A stretch of 64,000 nucleotides of DNA from an uncultured Burkholderiales bacterium (GCA_903832625.1 CAILCI010000033.1:1-64000); one strand, 5' to 3'. Positions 26,181-36,740 are shown, counted from the first letter of the stretch. Numbers and translations: made by a program. The notes: generated by a model from the letters alone, not told the origin.

Positions 26181-26944
26181 AACACGCCCGCGTCGTGCTC
26201 AACGGCCAGACCGTTGACGCCATCGAACAAGACGGCCAATTGCAACTCGCCGACGGTCGCCGCGTTGGCTTTGACGAGGTGCAATGGCTGCCGCCGTTGC
26301 AGCCCGTGACTCGCCCGCGCACGGTGTTGGCGCTGGGTTTGAACTACGCCGACCACGCCAAAGAACTGGCCTTCAAAGAACCGCCCAAAGAGCCCTTGGC
26401 GTTTGTCAAAGGCGAAGCTGGTTTGATTGGCCACCAGCAACACACCCTGCGCCCCAACGGTGTGAGTTTCATGCACTACGAATGCGAGCTGGCCGTGGTG
26501 ATTGGCCGCACGGCGCGCCGCGTGCGCAAAGACGACGCACTGGATTTTGTTGGCAGCTACAGCATTGCCAACGACTACGCGATTCGCGATTATTTGGAGA
26601 ACTGGTATCGACCCAATTTGCGCGTGAAAAACCGCGACACCTGCACCCCACTGGGACCGTGGCGCGTTGACGCCGCCGATTTGCACGCGCTTTACGGCGA
26701 CCGCTTAGAGTTGGCGCTCACCACCACCGTCAACGGCCAGCTCACCCAAAGCGGCAACACCCGCGACATGATTTTTGACGTGCCAACCTTGATCGAATAC
26801 TTCAGCAGCTTCATGACGCTCAACCCGGGCGACCTCATCCTCACCGGTACGCCTGACGGCGTGGTCGATTGCCAGCCTGGCGACGTCATCATCACCGCCA
26901 TCGAAGGCATTGGCGAACTCACCAACACCATTTCTCACGCTTGA
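26177..26944 (+). CDS. hpaG2: HpaG2: fumarylacetoacetate-hydrolase-family subunit of the decarboxylase/isomerase
   Basis: The 255-residue FAH-fold protein corresponds to the C-terminal half of HpaG. Typical motifs are LGLNYADHAKEL, FMHYECELAVVIGR with metal-binding glutamates, and ILTGTPDGVVDCQPGD. With HpaG1 it decarboxylates the product of HpaF and isomerises it to 2-oxohept-3-ene-1,7-dioate-type intermediates. hpaE starts 1 nt after its stop. Confidence 0.92.
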   Translation: MKHARVVLNGQTVDAIEQDGQLQLADGRRVGFDEVQWLPPLQPVTRPRTVLALGLNYADHAKELAFKEPPKEPLAFVKGEAGLIGHQQHTLRPNGVSFMHYECELAVVIGRTARRVRKDDALDFVGSYSIANDYAIRDYLENWYRPNLRVKNRDTCTPLGPWRVDAADLHALYGDRLELALTTTVNGQLTQSGNTRDMIFDVPTLIEYFSSFMTLNPGDLILTGTPDGVVDCQPGDVIITAIEGIGELTNTISHA

Positions 26945-26945
26945 T

Positions 26946-28418
26946 ATGCAACACATTCAACACCTCATCAACGGCCAATCGGTGGACAGCGCGCAGCGTT
27001 TTGACACCATCAATCCCGCCACCCAAGAAGTGCTGGCGCAAGTCGCGGCGGGCGGCGCGACAGAAATCAACGCCTCGGTGGCTGCGGCCAAAGAAGCTTT
27101 TCCCAAATGGGCCAACACACCCGCCACCGAACGCGCCAAGGTGCTGCGCCGCTTGGGCGAACTCATCACCCAACATGTGCCCGACATTGCCCGCACCGAA
27201 ACCCAAGACAGCGGCCAAACCATCAGCCAAACCGGCAAGCAACTCATTCCGCGTGCAGCCGACAACTTCAGCTACTTTGCCGAAATGTGTACCCGCGTAG
27301 ACGGCCACACCTATCCCACGCCCACGCATTTGAACTACACCTTGTTCCACCCGGTTGGCGTGTGCGCCTTGATCAGCCCCTGGAACGTGCCGTTCATGAC
27401 CGCCACTTGGAAAACCGCACCCTGCTTGGCCTTTGGCAATACGGCGGTGCTCAAAATGAGCGAACTCTCGCCCTTGACGGCTGCGCGTTTGGGCGAGTTG
27501 GCGCTGGAGGCGGGCGTGCCCAAAGGCGTGCTCAACATCGTGCACGGCTATGGCAAAGACGCGGGCGAGTCCTTGGTGGCGCACCCCGATGTGCGCGCCA
27601 TTTCATTCACCGGATCGACCGCCACCGGCAATCACATTGTCAAAACCGCAGGCTTGAAAAAGTTCAGCATGGAGCTGGGCGGCAAATCGCCCTTTGTGAT
27701 TTTTGACGATGCCAACCTCGATCGCGCCTTAGACGCCGCCGTGTTCATGATCTTCAGCAACAACGGCGAACGCTGCACGGCGGGCAGCCGCATCTTGGTG
27801 CAGCAAAGCATTTACGCCGACTTTGTGCAAAAGTTTGTCGAACGCGCCAAACGCATCAGCGTGGGCGATCCGCTGGACGAAAAAACCATCGTCGGCCCCA
27901 TGATCAGCCAAGCCCACTTGGCCAAAGTGCGCAGCTACATCGAGCTCGGCCCCAAAGAAGGCGCAACGCTGTTGTGCGGCGGCCTCGACCGCCCCAGCTA
28001 CGCGCCCGAGCTGCCGGCGCATGTGGCACGCGGCAACTTTGTGTGGCCGACCGTGTTTGCCGACGTGGACAACCAAATGCGCATCGCGCAAGACGAGATT
28101 TTTGGCCCGGTGGCATGTTTGATTCCTTTCAAAGACGAAGCTGACGCCATCCGTTTGTCCAACGACATCCAATACGGCCTGAGCAGCTATGTGTGGACGG
28201 AAAACCTCGGTCGTGCGCACCGCGTGGCCGCAGCAGTAGAAGCTGGCATGTGCTTTGTCAACAGCCAAAACGTGCGCGACTTGCGCCAGCCCTTTGGCGG
28301 CACCAAAGCCAGCGGCACAGGACGCGAGGGCGGGAGCTGGAGTTACGAAGTGTTTTGCGAACCCAAAAACGTGGCCGTCAGCTTGAGCGACCACCACATT
28401 CCACACTGGGGAGTTTGA
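26946..28418 (+). CDS. hpaE: 5-carboxymethyl-2-hydroxymuconate semialdehyde dehydrogenase
   Basis: The 490-residue NAD-dependent aldehyde dehydrogenase has the catalytic Cys in NNGERCTAGSR, the general base Glu in MELGGKSPF and the cofactor motif SFTGSTATGN. It oxidises the ring-fission product of HpaD. HpaE-specific identity rests on family resemblance (HLINGQ...; cluster context). The start at ATG 26946 directly follows the hpaG2 stop. Confidence 0.93.
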   Translation: MQHIQHLINGQSVDSAQRFDTINPATQEVLAQVAAGGATEINASVAAAKEAFPKWANTPATERAKVLRRLGELITQHVPDIARTETQDSGQTISQTGKQLIPRAADNFSYFAEMCTRVDGHTYPTPTHLNYTLFHPVGVCALISPWNVPFMTATWKTAPCLAFGNTAVLKMSELSPLTAARLGELALEAGVPKGVLNIVHGYGKDAGESLVAHPDVRAISFTGSTATGNHIVKTAGLKKFSMELGGKSPFVIFDDANLDRALDAAVFMIFSNNGERCTAGSRILVQQSIYADFVQKFVERAKRISVGDPLDEKTIVGPMISQAHLAKVRSYIELGPKEGATLLCGGLDRPSYAPELPAHVARGNFVWPTVFADVDNQMRIAQDEIFGPVACLIPFKDEADAIRLSNDIQYGLSSYVWTENLGRAHRVAAAVEAGMCFVNSQNVRDLRQPFGGTKASGTGREGGSWSYEVFCEPKNVAVSLSDHHIPHWGV

Positions 28419-28420
28419 CC

Positions 28421-29398
28421 ATGCAACGCCGCCGTTTGTTGGAACACATTGCCACGGGCGCAGCGCTGGCGGCCTCTGCGCCGTGGAGCGCCGCGCAAAG
28501 CACATGGCCGAGCAAGCCGCTGCGCTTGATCGTGCCGTTTCCGGCAGGCGGCACCTCTGACTTGCTGGGGCGACACATGGCGAACGCCTTGAGCCAAGCC
28601 TTGGGTCAGCCCGTCATTGTGGACAACAAACCCGGCGCAGGCACTGTCATTGGCATAGATGCCGCCGCCAAAGCCGCACCCGACGGCCTGACCTTGGTCG
28701 GCGTGGCCAACAGTTTTTGCGTCAACCAAACCTTGGTCAAAAACCTGCCCTACGACGCCGCACGCGACTTGCGCGGCGTGGGCTTGCTGGCCGTGGCCGA
28801 CCATGTGCTGGCCACCCATCCGCACAGCGGCATTCGCAACTTGGCCGATCTGATTGCACAAGCCAAAAAGAACCCCGGCAAGCTGAGTTACGCCTCGTTT
28901 GGCAACGGCACCTCGGCGCATTTGGGCGGCGCGATGCTGGCCAATTTGGCCGGTATCGACTTGATTCATGTGCCCTACAAAGGCCAAGCCCCCGCCATGA
29001 ATGACCTCATGGGCGGGCAAGTCAGCATGATGTTTGGCAACTGGCCGGAGTTTCGTCCGCAAATTCACGCGGGCAAGTTGGTGGGCGTGGGCATGGCCAC
29101 GCTGCAACGCTCGCCCCAAGCGCCCGACCTGCCCACCTTAGCCGAGCAAGGCGTGAGCATGGAATCCAACTCTTGGTTTGGCCTCATGACGCGCAATGGC
29201 ACACCACCCGCCGTGGTGCAGCGCTTGAACACGGAAATCAACAAAGCCCTGCAAACCCCCGATTTATTACAGGTGCTGCAAGAAGGCGGCATGCGCTCGC
29301 TGGCCAACACCACCGAGAATTTTGAGAAATTTTTACGCGCTGAAATTGACAAATACGCGCGCGTTATTCAGCAAGCGCATATCAGTTTAGAAAGTTAG
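28421..29398 (+). CDS. Bug-family periplasmic receptor (tripartite tricarboxylate transporter type)
   Basis: The 325-residue protein has an Arg-rich N-terminus (MQRRRLLEHIATGAALAAS) that resembles a signal peptide, then the Bug fold: WPSKPLRLIVPFPAGGTSD, PVIVDNKPGAGT and FEKFLRAEIDKYARV. Bug proteins capture carboxylates in the periplasm; many lack a cognate membrane partner nearby, as here. Its position inside the hpa operon suggests binding of an aromatic acid such as 4-hydroxyphenylacetate or an intermediate. It could also be a sensor. Confidence 0.9.
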   Translation: MQRRRLLEHIATGAALAASAPWSAAQSTWPSKPLRLIVPFPAGGTSDLLGRHMANALSQALGQPVIVDNKPGAGTVIGIDAAAKAAPDGLTLVGVANSFCVNQTLVKNLPYDAARDLRGVGLLAVADHVLATHPHSGIRNLADLIAQAKKNPGKLSYASFGNGTSAHLGGAMLANLAGIDLIHVPYKGQAPAMNDLMGGQVSMMFGNWPEFRPQIHAGKLVGVGMATLQRSPQAPDLPTLAEQGVSMESNSWFGLMTRNGTPPAVVQRLNTEINKALQTPDLLQVLQEGGMRSLANTTENFEKFLRAEIDKYARVIQQAHISLES

Positions 29399-29404
29399 AT
29401 TTGT

Positions 29405-30328
29405 ATGGGACAACTCGCCCTAGCCGCCAAAATCACCCACGTGCCCAGCATGTACCTGAGCGAACTGCCGGGGCCGCGCTTTGGCACGCGGCAAGACGCG
29501 ATTGATGGGCATCTAGAAATCAGCCGGCGCTGTCGCGCTTTGGGTGTGGACACCTTGGTGGTGTTTGACACGCATTGGTTGGTCAACGCGAGTTATCACA
29601 TCAATTGCGCAGCGCATTTCAAGGGCACTTACACCAGCAATGAGTTGCCGCACTTCATCAGCAACATGGCATTTGAATCGCCCGGCAACCCAGAGCTAGG
29701 GCATCTGCTGGCCAAGGTGTGCAACGAATTTGGCGTGGATACGCTGGCGCACGACGCCACCACGCTCGCCCCCGAATACGGCACGCTGGTGCCGCTGCGC
29801 TACATGAATGCCGATCAGCATTTCAAAGTCGTGTCGGTCTCGGCCTTGTGCCAAGCGCATTATTTGAACGACAGCGCCCGCTTGGGCTGGGCCATGCGTC
29901 AAGCGGTGGAGCAGCATTACACAGGAAAGGTGGCGTTTTTGGCCAGCGGTTCGCTCAGCCACCGATTTGCGCAAAACGGCATGGCGCCTGAATACGCCTT
30001 CAAGCTGTGGAGTCCGTTTTTAGAGCAACTCGACCGCAATGTTTTGCACATGTGGCAAACCGCGCAGTGGCGTGATTTTTGTACCATGCTGCCCGAATAC
30101 GCCAGCAAAGGTCACGGCGAAGGTTTCATGCATGACACGGCCATGCTCTTGGGTGCTTTAGGATGGACAGATTACGACGAGCCCGCAGAAATCATCACGC
30201 CCTACTTTGGCGCGTCTGGCACGGGGCAGCTCAATGCGGTGTTTCCTGTGACGCCGCAAAAGGGCGAGCACATTCCCGCAGCGCAGGCCAGTGCTGCGCA
30301 GGGGTTTCAGGCGGTCAGTCGTTTGTGA
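29405..30328 (+). CDS. hpaD: 3,4-dihydroxyphenylacetate 2,3-dioxygenase
   Basis: The 307-residue protein is a LigB-type extradiol dioxygenase that cleaves homoprotocatechuate next to the hydroxyls using Fe(II). The N-terminus (LALAAKITHVPSMYLSELPG), the THWLVN and CAAHFKGTYTSNELPH segments and LASGSLSHRF are nearly those of the enterobacterial enzyme. The C-terminus is about 20 residues longer than usual (after VFPVTP). It is the ring-cleaving step of the operon. Confidence 0.95.
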   Translation: MGQLALAAKITHVPSMYLSELPGPRFGTRQDAIDGHLEISRRCRALGVDTLVVFDTHWLVNASYHINCAAHFKGTYTSNELPHFISNMAFESPGNPELGHLLAKVCNEFGVDTLAHDATTLAPEYGTLVPLRYMNADQHFKVVSVSALCQAHYLNDSARLGWAMRQAVEQHYTGKVAFLASGSLSHRFAQNGMAPEYAFKLWSPFLEQLDRNVLHMWQTAQWRDFCTMLPEYASKGHGEGFMHDTAMLLGALGWTDYDEPAEIITPYFGASGTGQLNAVFPVTPQKGEHIPAAQASAAQGFQAVSRL

Positions 30329-30349
30329 GCACACATTGAGGAGCAATTT

Positions 30350-30781
30350 ATGCCGCACTTGGTCATTCTCTATACCGCCCAGTTGGACGACGAAACCGAC
30401 ATGAGCGCCGTTTGCCGCCACTTGGCCGACACCATGTTGGAGATCACCGACGAAACGGGTAAGCCCGTCTTTCCCATCGGCGGCACACGGGTGCTGGCCT
30501 ATCCTGCGCCGCATTACGCGATTGCCGATGGCGGCGCAGCGGGAATTCACGTCGGTGGTTCGGGCGACTACGGCTTTGTCTACCTCAACTTGCGCATGGG
30601 CAAAGGCCGCAGCGAAGCAGTGCACCAGCGCGTCGGGCAGGCCTTGATTGACGCCACCAAACATGCCTTGCGCGATGTATTTGCCCGCACCCACATGGGC
30701 GTGACGCTGCAAATCGATGTCGGCCAAGAAGTCTTTGACGCCAAGCACAGCACGCTGCACCCACTTTTTAACAACCATTGA
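30350..30781 (+). CDS. hpaF: 5-carboxymethyl-2-hydroxymuconate delta-isomerase
   Basis: The 143-residue protein is a member of the tautomerase superfamily; the mature N-terminal Pro is expected right after Met ([15 protein letters not shown]). It isomerises 5-carboxymethyl-2-hydroxymuconate before decarboxylation by HpaG. The C-terminal half also matches CHMI ([18 protein letters not shown]). It is embedded between hpaD and hpaH. Confidence 0.93.
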   Translation: MPHLVILYTAQLDDETDMSAVCRHLADTMLEITDETGKPVFPIGGTRVLAYPAPHYAIADGGAAGIHVGGSGDYGFVYLNLRMGKGRSEAVHQRVGQALIDATKHALRDVFARTHMGVTLQIDVGQEVFDAKHSTLHPLFNNH

Positions 30782-30786
30782 CCGCC

Positions 30787-31602
30787 ATGTTTGACGACAC
30801 CCTCATTCAACAACTGGCCCACGAGCTAGACCAATCCGAAAAATCGCGGGTTCAAATTGAGCACTTTTCAAAACGCTTTCCCGCCATGACGATGGAGGAC
30901 GGCTACCGCATCAACCGCGCTTGGATGCAACTCAAAGCCACGCAAGGTCGCCACACCATTGGTCACAAAATTGGCCTCACCAGCCGCGCCATGCAGCAAG
31001 CCAGCCAAATTGACGAGCCCGACTACGGCACCTTGCTCGACAACATGCGCTACGACTGCACGCCCGCTCAAACGCTGGCCATTCCATTTACTCACTTCAT
31101 TGCACCGCGCGTTGAGGTGGAGCTGGCCTTTGTGCTCAAGCACGATTTGCGCGGCCCCGACGTGACACTGCAACAAGTGCTTGACGCAACCGATTACGTC
31201 ACGCCCGCAGTAGAAATCATCGACTCTCGCATCGAACAATTCGACCGCCACACCAAAGTCATGCGCCGCGTGTTTGACACCATCAGCGACAACGCGGCCA
31301 ATGCGGGCATTGTGTTGGGCGGCGCGCAGGTTGACCCGCACACCACCAACTTGCCTTGGTGCGGCGCGGTGCTGCGCCAAAACGGCGTCGTCGAAGAAAC
31401 AGGTTTGGCCGCCGGCGTGCAAGGCCACCCAGCCATTGGTATTGCTTGGCTGGCCAACAAACTCGCGCCCTGGGACGAATACTTAAAAGCTGGCGAAATT
31501 GTGCTCGCTGGCTCTTTCACCCGCCCCGTCGCGGCCAAAATAGGCGATGTGTTCGAAGCCGATTACGGCGCTTTGGGCTGCCTGAATTTTCAATTTGTTT
31601 AA
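30787..31602 (+). CDS. hpaH: 2-oxo-hept-4-ene-1,7-dioate hydratase
   Basis: The 271-residue protein belongs to the HpaH/MhpD hydratase branch of the FAH superfamily. Motifs include [31 protein letters not shown] with metal-binding glutamates, and [11 protein letters not shown]. It adds water to the dienoate to give 4-hydroxy-2-oxoheptanedioate. An ATG at 30787 is used; a TTG at 30778 would overlap the hpaF stop. Confidence 0.94.
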   Translation: MFDDTLIQQLAHELDQSEKSRVQIEHFSKRFPAMTMEDGYRINRAWMQLKATQGRHTIGHKIGLTSRAMQQASQIDEPDYGTLLDNMRYDCTPAQTLAIPFTHFIAPRVEVELAFVLKHDLRGPDVTLQQVLDATDYVTPAVEIIDSRIEQFDRHTKVMRRVFDTISDNAANAGIVLGGAQVDPHTTNLPWCGAVLRQNGVVEETGLAAGVQGHPAIGIAWLANKLAPWDEYLKAGEIVLAGSFTRPVAAKIGDVFEADYGALGCLNFQFV

Positions 31603-31614
31603 ACCCTTTTCATC

Positions 31615-32433
31615 ATGCAAACACCTACCAATTCTTTCAAACAAGCCCTTCATCAACGCAAAACACAAATTGGTTTGTGGATGGGTTTGGGCAATGCCGT
31701 GGCAGCCGAAATTTGCGCAGGCGCGGGCTTTGACTGGCTGGTCTTAGACGGCGAACACGGCCCCAATGACCTCACCACACTGCTCGCGCAACTCCAAGTG
31801 GTAGGCGCTTATCCAGGCGCCAACCCCGTGGTGCGCGTACCGCACGACAGCCCCGCTTTGCTGAAACAAATTCTGGACATTGGCGCGCCTACGGTGCTCG
31901 TGCCCATGGTGGACACGGCAGAACAAGCGGCGGCCATCGTCAAAGCCTGCCGCTATCCGCAAGATGACGGCAAAGGCGGTATTCGCGGCATGGCGGGCAC
32001 ACGCGCCGCGCGTTGGGGGCGCTATCCCAACTACGCCAAAGAGGCCAATGCACAAATTTGCGTGCTGGTGCAAGCCGAAACCCGTGAAGCCCTCAACAAC
32101 TTGGACGCCATTGCCGCCACCGAAGGCGTTGACGGCGTCTTCATTGGCCCCGCAGACTTGTCTGCCTCGCTCGGCCATGTGGGCAACCCAACCCACCCCG
32201 AAGTGCAACACGCCATTGAAGATGCGTTTGCTCGCATTCTCAAAGCGGGCAAAGCGCCTGGCATTTTGATGGGGGACGAAACGTTGGCACGCCACTACAT
32301 TGCGCTGGGCGCGGTGTTTGTGGCCGTGGGCGTAGACGCCATGATTTTGTCCCGCCAAACCTCGCAGTTGGCAGCCAAGTACAAAGACGCGGTTTCCGCC
32401 GCCCCCGCCGCTGGCAAAGCCAGCGTTTATTAA
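31615..32433 (+). CDS. hpaI: 4-hydroxy-2-oxoheptanedioate aldolase
   Basis: The 272-residue protein is a class II, metal-dependent HpaI/HpcH aldolase. The metal site and base are in LVLDGEHGPND, the arginine in VVRVPH, and VDGVFIGPADLSASLGH covers the metal-binding Glu/Asp region. It releases pyruvate and succinic semialdehyde, completing the pathway to central metabolism. Confidence 0.95.
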   Translation: MQTPTNSFKQALHQRKTQIGLWMGLGNAVAAEICAGAGFDWLVLDGEHGPNDLTTLLAQLQVVGAYPGANPVVRVPHDSPALLKQILDIGAPTVLVPMVDTAEQAAAIVKACRYPQDDGKGGIRGMAGTRAARWGRYPNYAKEANAQICVLVQAETREALNNLDAIAATEGVDGVFIGPADLSASLGHVGNPTHPEVQHAIEDAFARILKAGKAPGILMGDETLARHYIALGAVFVAVGVDAMILSRQTSQLAAKYKDAVSAAPAAGKASVY

Positions 32434-32462
32434 GCGACCCACTGACCGCCGAGAGCCGCACC

Positions 32463-33224
32463 ATGTCTCACCAATTTCACCCCGACGAATGGGCCGCCCG
32501 CTTAGAGCTGGCCGCTTGCTACCGCATCTTCGCCATGCTGGGCTGGACGGAGATGATCTACAACCACATCACGGCGCGCTTGCCCGCCAGCGTGTGCGGC
32601 ACAGACAAACAGTTTTTGATCAACCCTTTTGGTCTTCACTACACCGAGGTCACGGCCAGCAATTTGGTCAAAATCAATTTGCAAGGCGAGGTATTGGATG
32701 GCTCGCCCCACCCCATCAACCCGGCTGGCTATGTGCTGCACAGCACAATTCATGCGGGCATTGACAACGCACACTGCGTCATGCACACCCACACCACTGC
32801 GGGCGTCGCGGTGGCGTGTTTGCGCGGTGGCTTGGTGCAAAGCAATTTTTATTCGGCGCAATTGCACGACATGGTGGCCTATCACGACTTTGAGGGCATC
32901 ACCATCCACGCCGAAGAAGGTCCGCGCGTGTTGCACAGCATAGGCAACAAACCCGCCGTTATTTTGCGCAACCACGGCTTGCTGTCTTGGGGGCGAACCG
33001 TTCCCGAAGCCTTTGCCATTTTGTGGACACTGCAACGCGCTTGCGAAATTCAAATGGCGACCTTGAGCATGGGTCAGCCCATTCCTGTGCCAGCCCACAT
33101 TGCCCAAAAATGCACCCGCGATTCTTTGCAGTTCGACGACCAACATGGCGGCGGCGCGGGTGTGGATGTCTTCAAAGCCTTGGTGCGACAAGTCGATCGC
33201 ATCGACACGAGTTACCAACAATGA
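32463..33224 (+). CDS. Class II aldolase/adducin-family protein
   Basis: The 253-residue protein is a member of the zinc-dependent class II aldolase/adducin fold. Metal ligands are visible in VMHTHTTAG and ILRNHGLLSWG. Cluster membership suggests a role with hpa intermediates, but these proteins (fuculose-phosphate aldolase relatives) have varied substrates, so no symbol is given. Its stop overlaps the start of the next gene by 4 nt. Confidence 0.88.
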   Translation: MSHQFHPDEWAARLELAACYRIFAMLGWTEMIYNHITARLPASVCGTDKQFLINPFGLHYTEVTASNLVKINLQGEVLDGSPHPINPAGYVLHSTIHAGIDNAHCVMHTHTTAGVAVACLRGGLVQSNFYSAQLHDMVAYHDFEGITIHAEEGPRVLHSIGNKPAVILRNHGLLSWGRTVPEAFAILWTLQRACEIQMATLSMGQPIPVPAHIAQKCTRDSLQFDDQHGGGAGVDVFKALVRQVDRIDTSYQQ

Positions 33225-34231
33225 TGTTTCGTAAGATTTGTATTTACGGCGCCGGGGCGATTGGCGGCTGGATAGGCGCACGTTTGGCGCAAGTCGCAGA
33301 CGTGCACTTGTCTGTGGTGGCGCGGGGCGCAACATTGAGCGCTTTGCAAAGCTCGGGCTTGCGCCTGCTGGCCAACCCACAAGGCGGCTCTGGCTTTGCC
33401 AATGTTCAGGCCCAAGTTCAAACCAGCGCCAACCCCGCCGATTTGGGCGTGCAAGACTTGGTCATCATCGCCGTCAAAGCCCCTGCACTGCCCGACGTGG
33501 CGCAGCACATCGCACCCCTCATTGGTGAACACACGGTGGTGTTGACCGCCATGAACGGCGTGCCTTGGTGGTTTTTGCACAATTTTGGCGGTCGCTTTGC
33601 CAACACAGCGTTGAGCAGTGTTGACCCCAGCGGACGCATTGCACACGCAATAGCGCCGCACCATGTGCTGGGCTGTGTGGTTCATGCGAGTTGCTCGGTG
33701 CGCGAACCGGCTGTTATTCAACATCATTTTGGCAATGGGCTGATCTTGGGCGAGCCCTCAGGTGTGCGTAGCCCTCGCGCTGAGGCGCTTCACGCCTTGC
33801 TCAAAGACGCGGGCTTTGACGCCACGCTGTCCGAGCAAATCCAAAAAGATGTTTGGTACAAGCTGTGGGGCAATATGAGTGTCAACCCCGTCAGCGCACT
33901 CACAGGTGCCACAACCGACAAGATACTGGACGACCCGCTGGTGCTGGACTTCATCTCCAGCGTCATGCTTGAAGCCCGCGCCATTGGCGAGTGCATTGGC
34001 ATTCCCATTGCGCAATCGCCGCAAGACCGCCACGCTGTCACGCGCAAGCTGGGCGCGTTCAAAACATCCATGCTGCAAGACGTGCAGGCCTTGCGCCCTG
34101 TGGAGCTAGACGCCTTGGTGGGTGCGGTGTGCGAGCTGGGTCGCATCACCGCAGTGGCCACGCCTTTTAGTAATGCATTGATGGGACTTGCGCGTTTGCA
34201 AGCCCAGGGCTTGGGGCTTTATTCAGCCTGA
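33221..34231 (+). CDS. 2-dehydropantoate 2-reductase-like oxidoreductase
   Basis: The 336-residue protein is in the ApbA/PanE family. The Rossmann motif is [13 protein letters not shown] (residues about 9-21), the conserved Lys lies in [10 protein letters not shown], and the C-terminal helical domain has [19 protein letters not shown]. It could serve in pantothenate synthesis, but its position at the end of the hpa operon suggests a different oxo-acid substrate. The start (33221 or 33224, MMFRK) overlaps the preceding gene; the end overlaps alr by 13 nt on the other strand. Confidence 0.85.
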   Translation: MMFRKICIYGAGAIGGWIGARLAQVADVHLSVVARGATLSALQSSGLRLLANPQGGSGFANVQAQVQTSANPADLGVQDLVIIAVKAPALPDVAQHIAPLIGEHTVVLTAMNGVPWWFLHNFGGRFANTALSSVDPSGRIAHAIAPHHVLGCVVHASCSVREPAVIQHHFGNGLILGEPSGVRSPRAEALHALLKDAGFDATLSEQIQKDVWYKLWGNMSVNPVSALTGATTDKILDDPLVLDFISSVMLEARAIGECIGIPIAQSPQDRHAVTRKLGAFKTSMLQDVQALRPVELDALVGAVCELGRITAVATPFSNALMGLARLQAQGLGLYSA

Positions 34232-35334
34232 TTTGCGGTCTGATCGTCCACAAACTTCACGCGCGAGGACAAGGCGCACATCAACTCATAGCCCACTGTG
34301 CCTGCGGCTTGCGCGACTTCGTCGATAGGTAGAGCCGTTCCTTTGCTCGACACACCCCACATCGTGACTTCGGTGCCAAAGCCCGCGTTTGAACACGGCG
34401 TGAGGTCCACCGCCAACATGTCCATGCTGACCCGCCCCAAGGTGCGCGTTCGCACACCGTCAACCAAGATAGGCGTGCCCGTGGGGCAATGGCGTGGATA
34501 GCCGTCTGCATAACCGCAAGCCACCACGCCCACGCGCATGGCGTGCTCGGCCTTGAACGCTGAACCATAGCCCACGGTCTCACCCGCCTGCACATCTTGC
34601 ACACCAATGATTTGGCTGCGCAAACTCAAGGTGGGCTGCAAGCCCCAATGGGCGATGTCGTGCTCAGGAAAATCGGGGGAGCTGCCATACAAAGCAATGC
34701 CCGGACGCACCCAATCTGCAGCCACGGCGTTATCGCTGGCGTGGCGCAACAAAGCAGCGCTGTTGCTGGTGCTGCGCTCGCCCGGTAAATCTTGTGTGGC
34801 CAGCTCAAACTGCGCCATTTGTGCGGCAACGCCTTTGCTGCCATCGGCATCGCTGAAATGCGTCATGAACGAGATTTCGTCCACCTGCGGCAGTTGGTTG
34901 AGCCTTGCCCAGGCTGATCGCAAGCGCAATGCGGGAAATCCTAGGCGATTCATTCCGCTGTTCATTTTGAGAAATATCCGATGCCCAACCTGCGTTTTGT
35001 GGCGACTTAGCATCTCAATTTGATCATCGCAATGCACCACATGCCACAGGTCTAAGCTGGAGCAAAGCTCCAAATCGCGAGTCTCGAAAACACCCTCTAA
35101 AAGCAGCACGGGTCCGCGCCAGCCCAATGCCCGTAAGCGTTTAGCCTCTTCGAGGTCGAGCAGCGCAAAACCATCAGCAGCTCTAAAACTGTCAAAAACG
35201 CGCTCAATACCATGCCCATAAGCATTGGCCTTGACGACCGCCCACAGGCGTGAGTTGGGCGCGGCTTGGCGCACGCGCTCAAGGTTTTGGCGCAAAGCGG
35301 CGGGATGAACAAAGGCATGAATCGGACGGGGCAT
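34219..35334 (-). CDS. alr: Alanine racemase
   Basis: The 371-residue protein is a fold-type III PLP enzyme making D-alanine for peptidoglycan. PLP-binding Lys35 is in [11 protein letters not shown] and the catalytic Tyr is in VGYGSAF near residue 255. The start at ATG 35334 was preferred over a TTG two codons upstream. It converges with the reductase gene with a 13-nt overlap and diverges from lplT. Confidence 0.95.
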   Translation of the reverse strand: MPRPIHAFVHPAALRQNLERVRQAAPNSRLWAVVKANAYGHGIERVFDSFRAADGFALLDLEEAKRLRALGWRGPVLLLEGVFETRDLELCSSLDLWHVVHCDDQIEMLSRHKTQVGHRIFLKMNSGMNRLGFPALRLRSAWARLNQLPQVDEISFMTHFSDADGSKGVAAQMAQFELATQDLPGERSTSNSAALLRHASDNAVAADWVRPGIALYGSSPDFPEHDIAHWGLQPTLSLRSQIIGVQDVQAGETVGYGSAFKAEHAMRVGVVACGYADGYPRHCPTGTPILVDGVRTRTLGRVSMDMLAVDLTPCSNAGFGTEVTMWGVSSKGTALPIDEVAQAAGTVGYELMCALSSRVKFVDDQTANQAE

Positions 35335-35432
35335 AGCCAATATTGTGGCACTCGCGTGATATAACCCTATGTCTTTAGAAAAGAGAAATCGAGAAACAGT
35401 TTTCGCAACCTGGTTGCGGAGTCCAGATTTTT

Positions 35433-36740
35433 ATGAAGCGCGGTTTTTACACCATCATGGCGGCCCAGTTTTTCAGCTCGTTGGCCGACAACGCATTATT
35501 TGTCACTGCGGTTGAGTTGCTCAAAACAAATGGCTCGGGCGAGTGGCAACGTGCGGCATTGGTGCCCATGTTTGCTTTGTTTTATGTCATCTTGGCGCCC
35601 TTTGTTGGCGCTTTTGCTGATTCCCGCCCCAAAGGCGAGGTAATGCTCATGAGCAACACCATCAAAGTCTTTGGTTGCTTGCTCATGTTGTTTGGCGTCC
35701 ATCCCTTGTTGGCATATGCCTTGGTGGGTTTGGGTGCGGCGGCTTATTCACCCGCCAAATACGGCATCTTGACTGAACTACTGCCTGCGTCACAACTCGT
35801 CAAAGCCAATGGCTGGATTGAGGGCTTGACGATCACTTCAATTATTTTGGGCGTGTTGTTGGGCGGGCAATTGGTGGGGCATCAGCTCTCTTCATGTTTG
35901 CTGTCGTTTGACATGCCTTTTTTCAACACCGGCATTGACACCCCCGTGGAGGCAGCCATTTCTTTATTGGTTGTGCTCTACGGCATAGCTGCTTGGTTCA
36001 ATACCCGCATTCCTTACACAGGCGCGGCTCTCATGCCCATGCGCAGCGATCCCAACAAAAGCATGTTGCGCAACTTGGCACATTTGCTGCCCGATTTTTG
36101 GCAATGCAATCAACGCTTGTGGCAAGACAAGCTGGGTCAAATTTCACTCGCCACCACCACCTTGTTTTGGGGCGTGAGCGGTAATTTGCGCTACATCGTG
36201 CTGGCTTGGAGCGCAGCCGCATTGGGCTATGGGACAACGCAGGCCTCTAGTTTGGTGGGGGTTGTGGCCATTGGTACCGCCGTTGGCGCCATCGTCGCTT
36301 CATTGAAGATGCGCTTAGAGCACGCCACGCGCGTCATTCCATTGGGCATACTCATGGGTATTTTTGTGGTGGCCATGAACTTCATCACCAACCTCGAAGT
36401 GGCTGTGCCGTTCTTGATTGTTTTGGGCGCTTTGGGCGGCTTCATGGTCGTGCCCATGAATGCTTTGCTGCAACATCGAGGCCACAACCTCATGGGCGCG
36501 GGGCGCTCGATTGCTGTGCAAAACCTCAACGAACAACTGTGTATTTTGGGACTTGGCGGCCTCTACACTTTGTGCACCAGCCTTGGTTTGAGCGCTTACG
36601 GGGCAATCACCGGCTTTGGCGTGCTGGTGGCCTACACCATGTGGCTCATCAAGATCTGGTTTGAAACCAACACGGTCAAACATCGCGCCGAGCTGGATCG
36701 CCTCATCAACATTGCCCGCCACGACGAACTTCACGGATAA
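35433..36740 (+). CDS. lplT: Lysophospholipid transporter, MFS family
   Basis: The 435-residue protein has about 12 helices and the LplT-type opening MKRGFYTIMAAQFFSSLADNA-like block. LplT flips 2-acyl-lysophospholipids inward so that they can be re-acylated. Enterobacterial lplT is linked to aas, which is absent here. glutathione peroxidase follows after 4 nt in the same direction, so the two are likely co-transcribed. Confidence 0.9.
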   Translation: MKRGFYTIMAAQFFSSLADNALFVTAVELLKTNGSGEWQRAALVPMFALFYVILAPFVGAFADSRPKGEVMLMSNTIKVFGCLLMLFGVHPLLAYALVGLGAAAYSPAKYGILTELLPASQLVKANGWIEGLTITSIILGVLLGGQLVGHQLSSCLLSFDMPFFNTGIDTPVEAAISLLVVLYGIAAWFNTRIPYTGAALMPMRSDPNKSMLRNLAHLLPDFWQCNQRLWQDKLGQISLATTTLFWGVSGNLRYIVLAWSAAALGYGTTQASSLVGVVAIGTAVGAIVASLKMRLEHATRVIPLGILMGIFVVAMNFITNLEVAVPFLIVLGALGGFMVVPMNALLQHRGHNLMGAGRSIAVQNLNEQLCILGLGGLYTLCTSLGLSAYGAITGFGVLVAYTMWLIKIWFETNTVKHRAELDRLINIARHDELHG

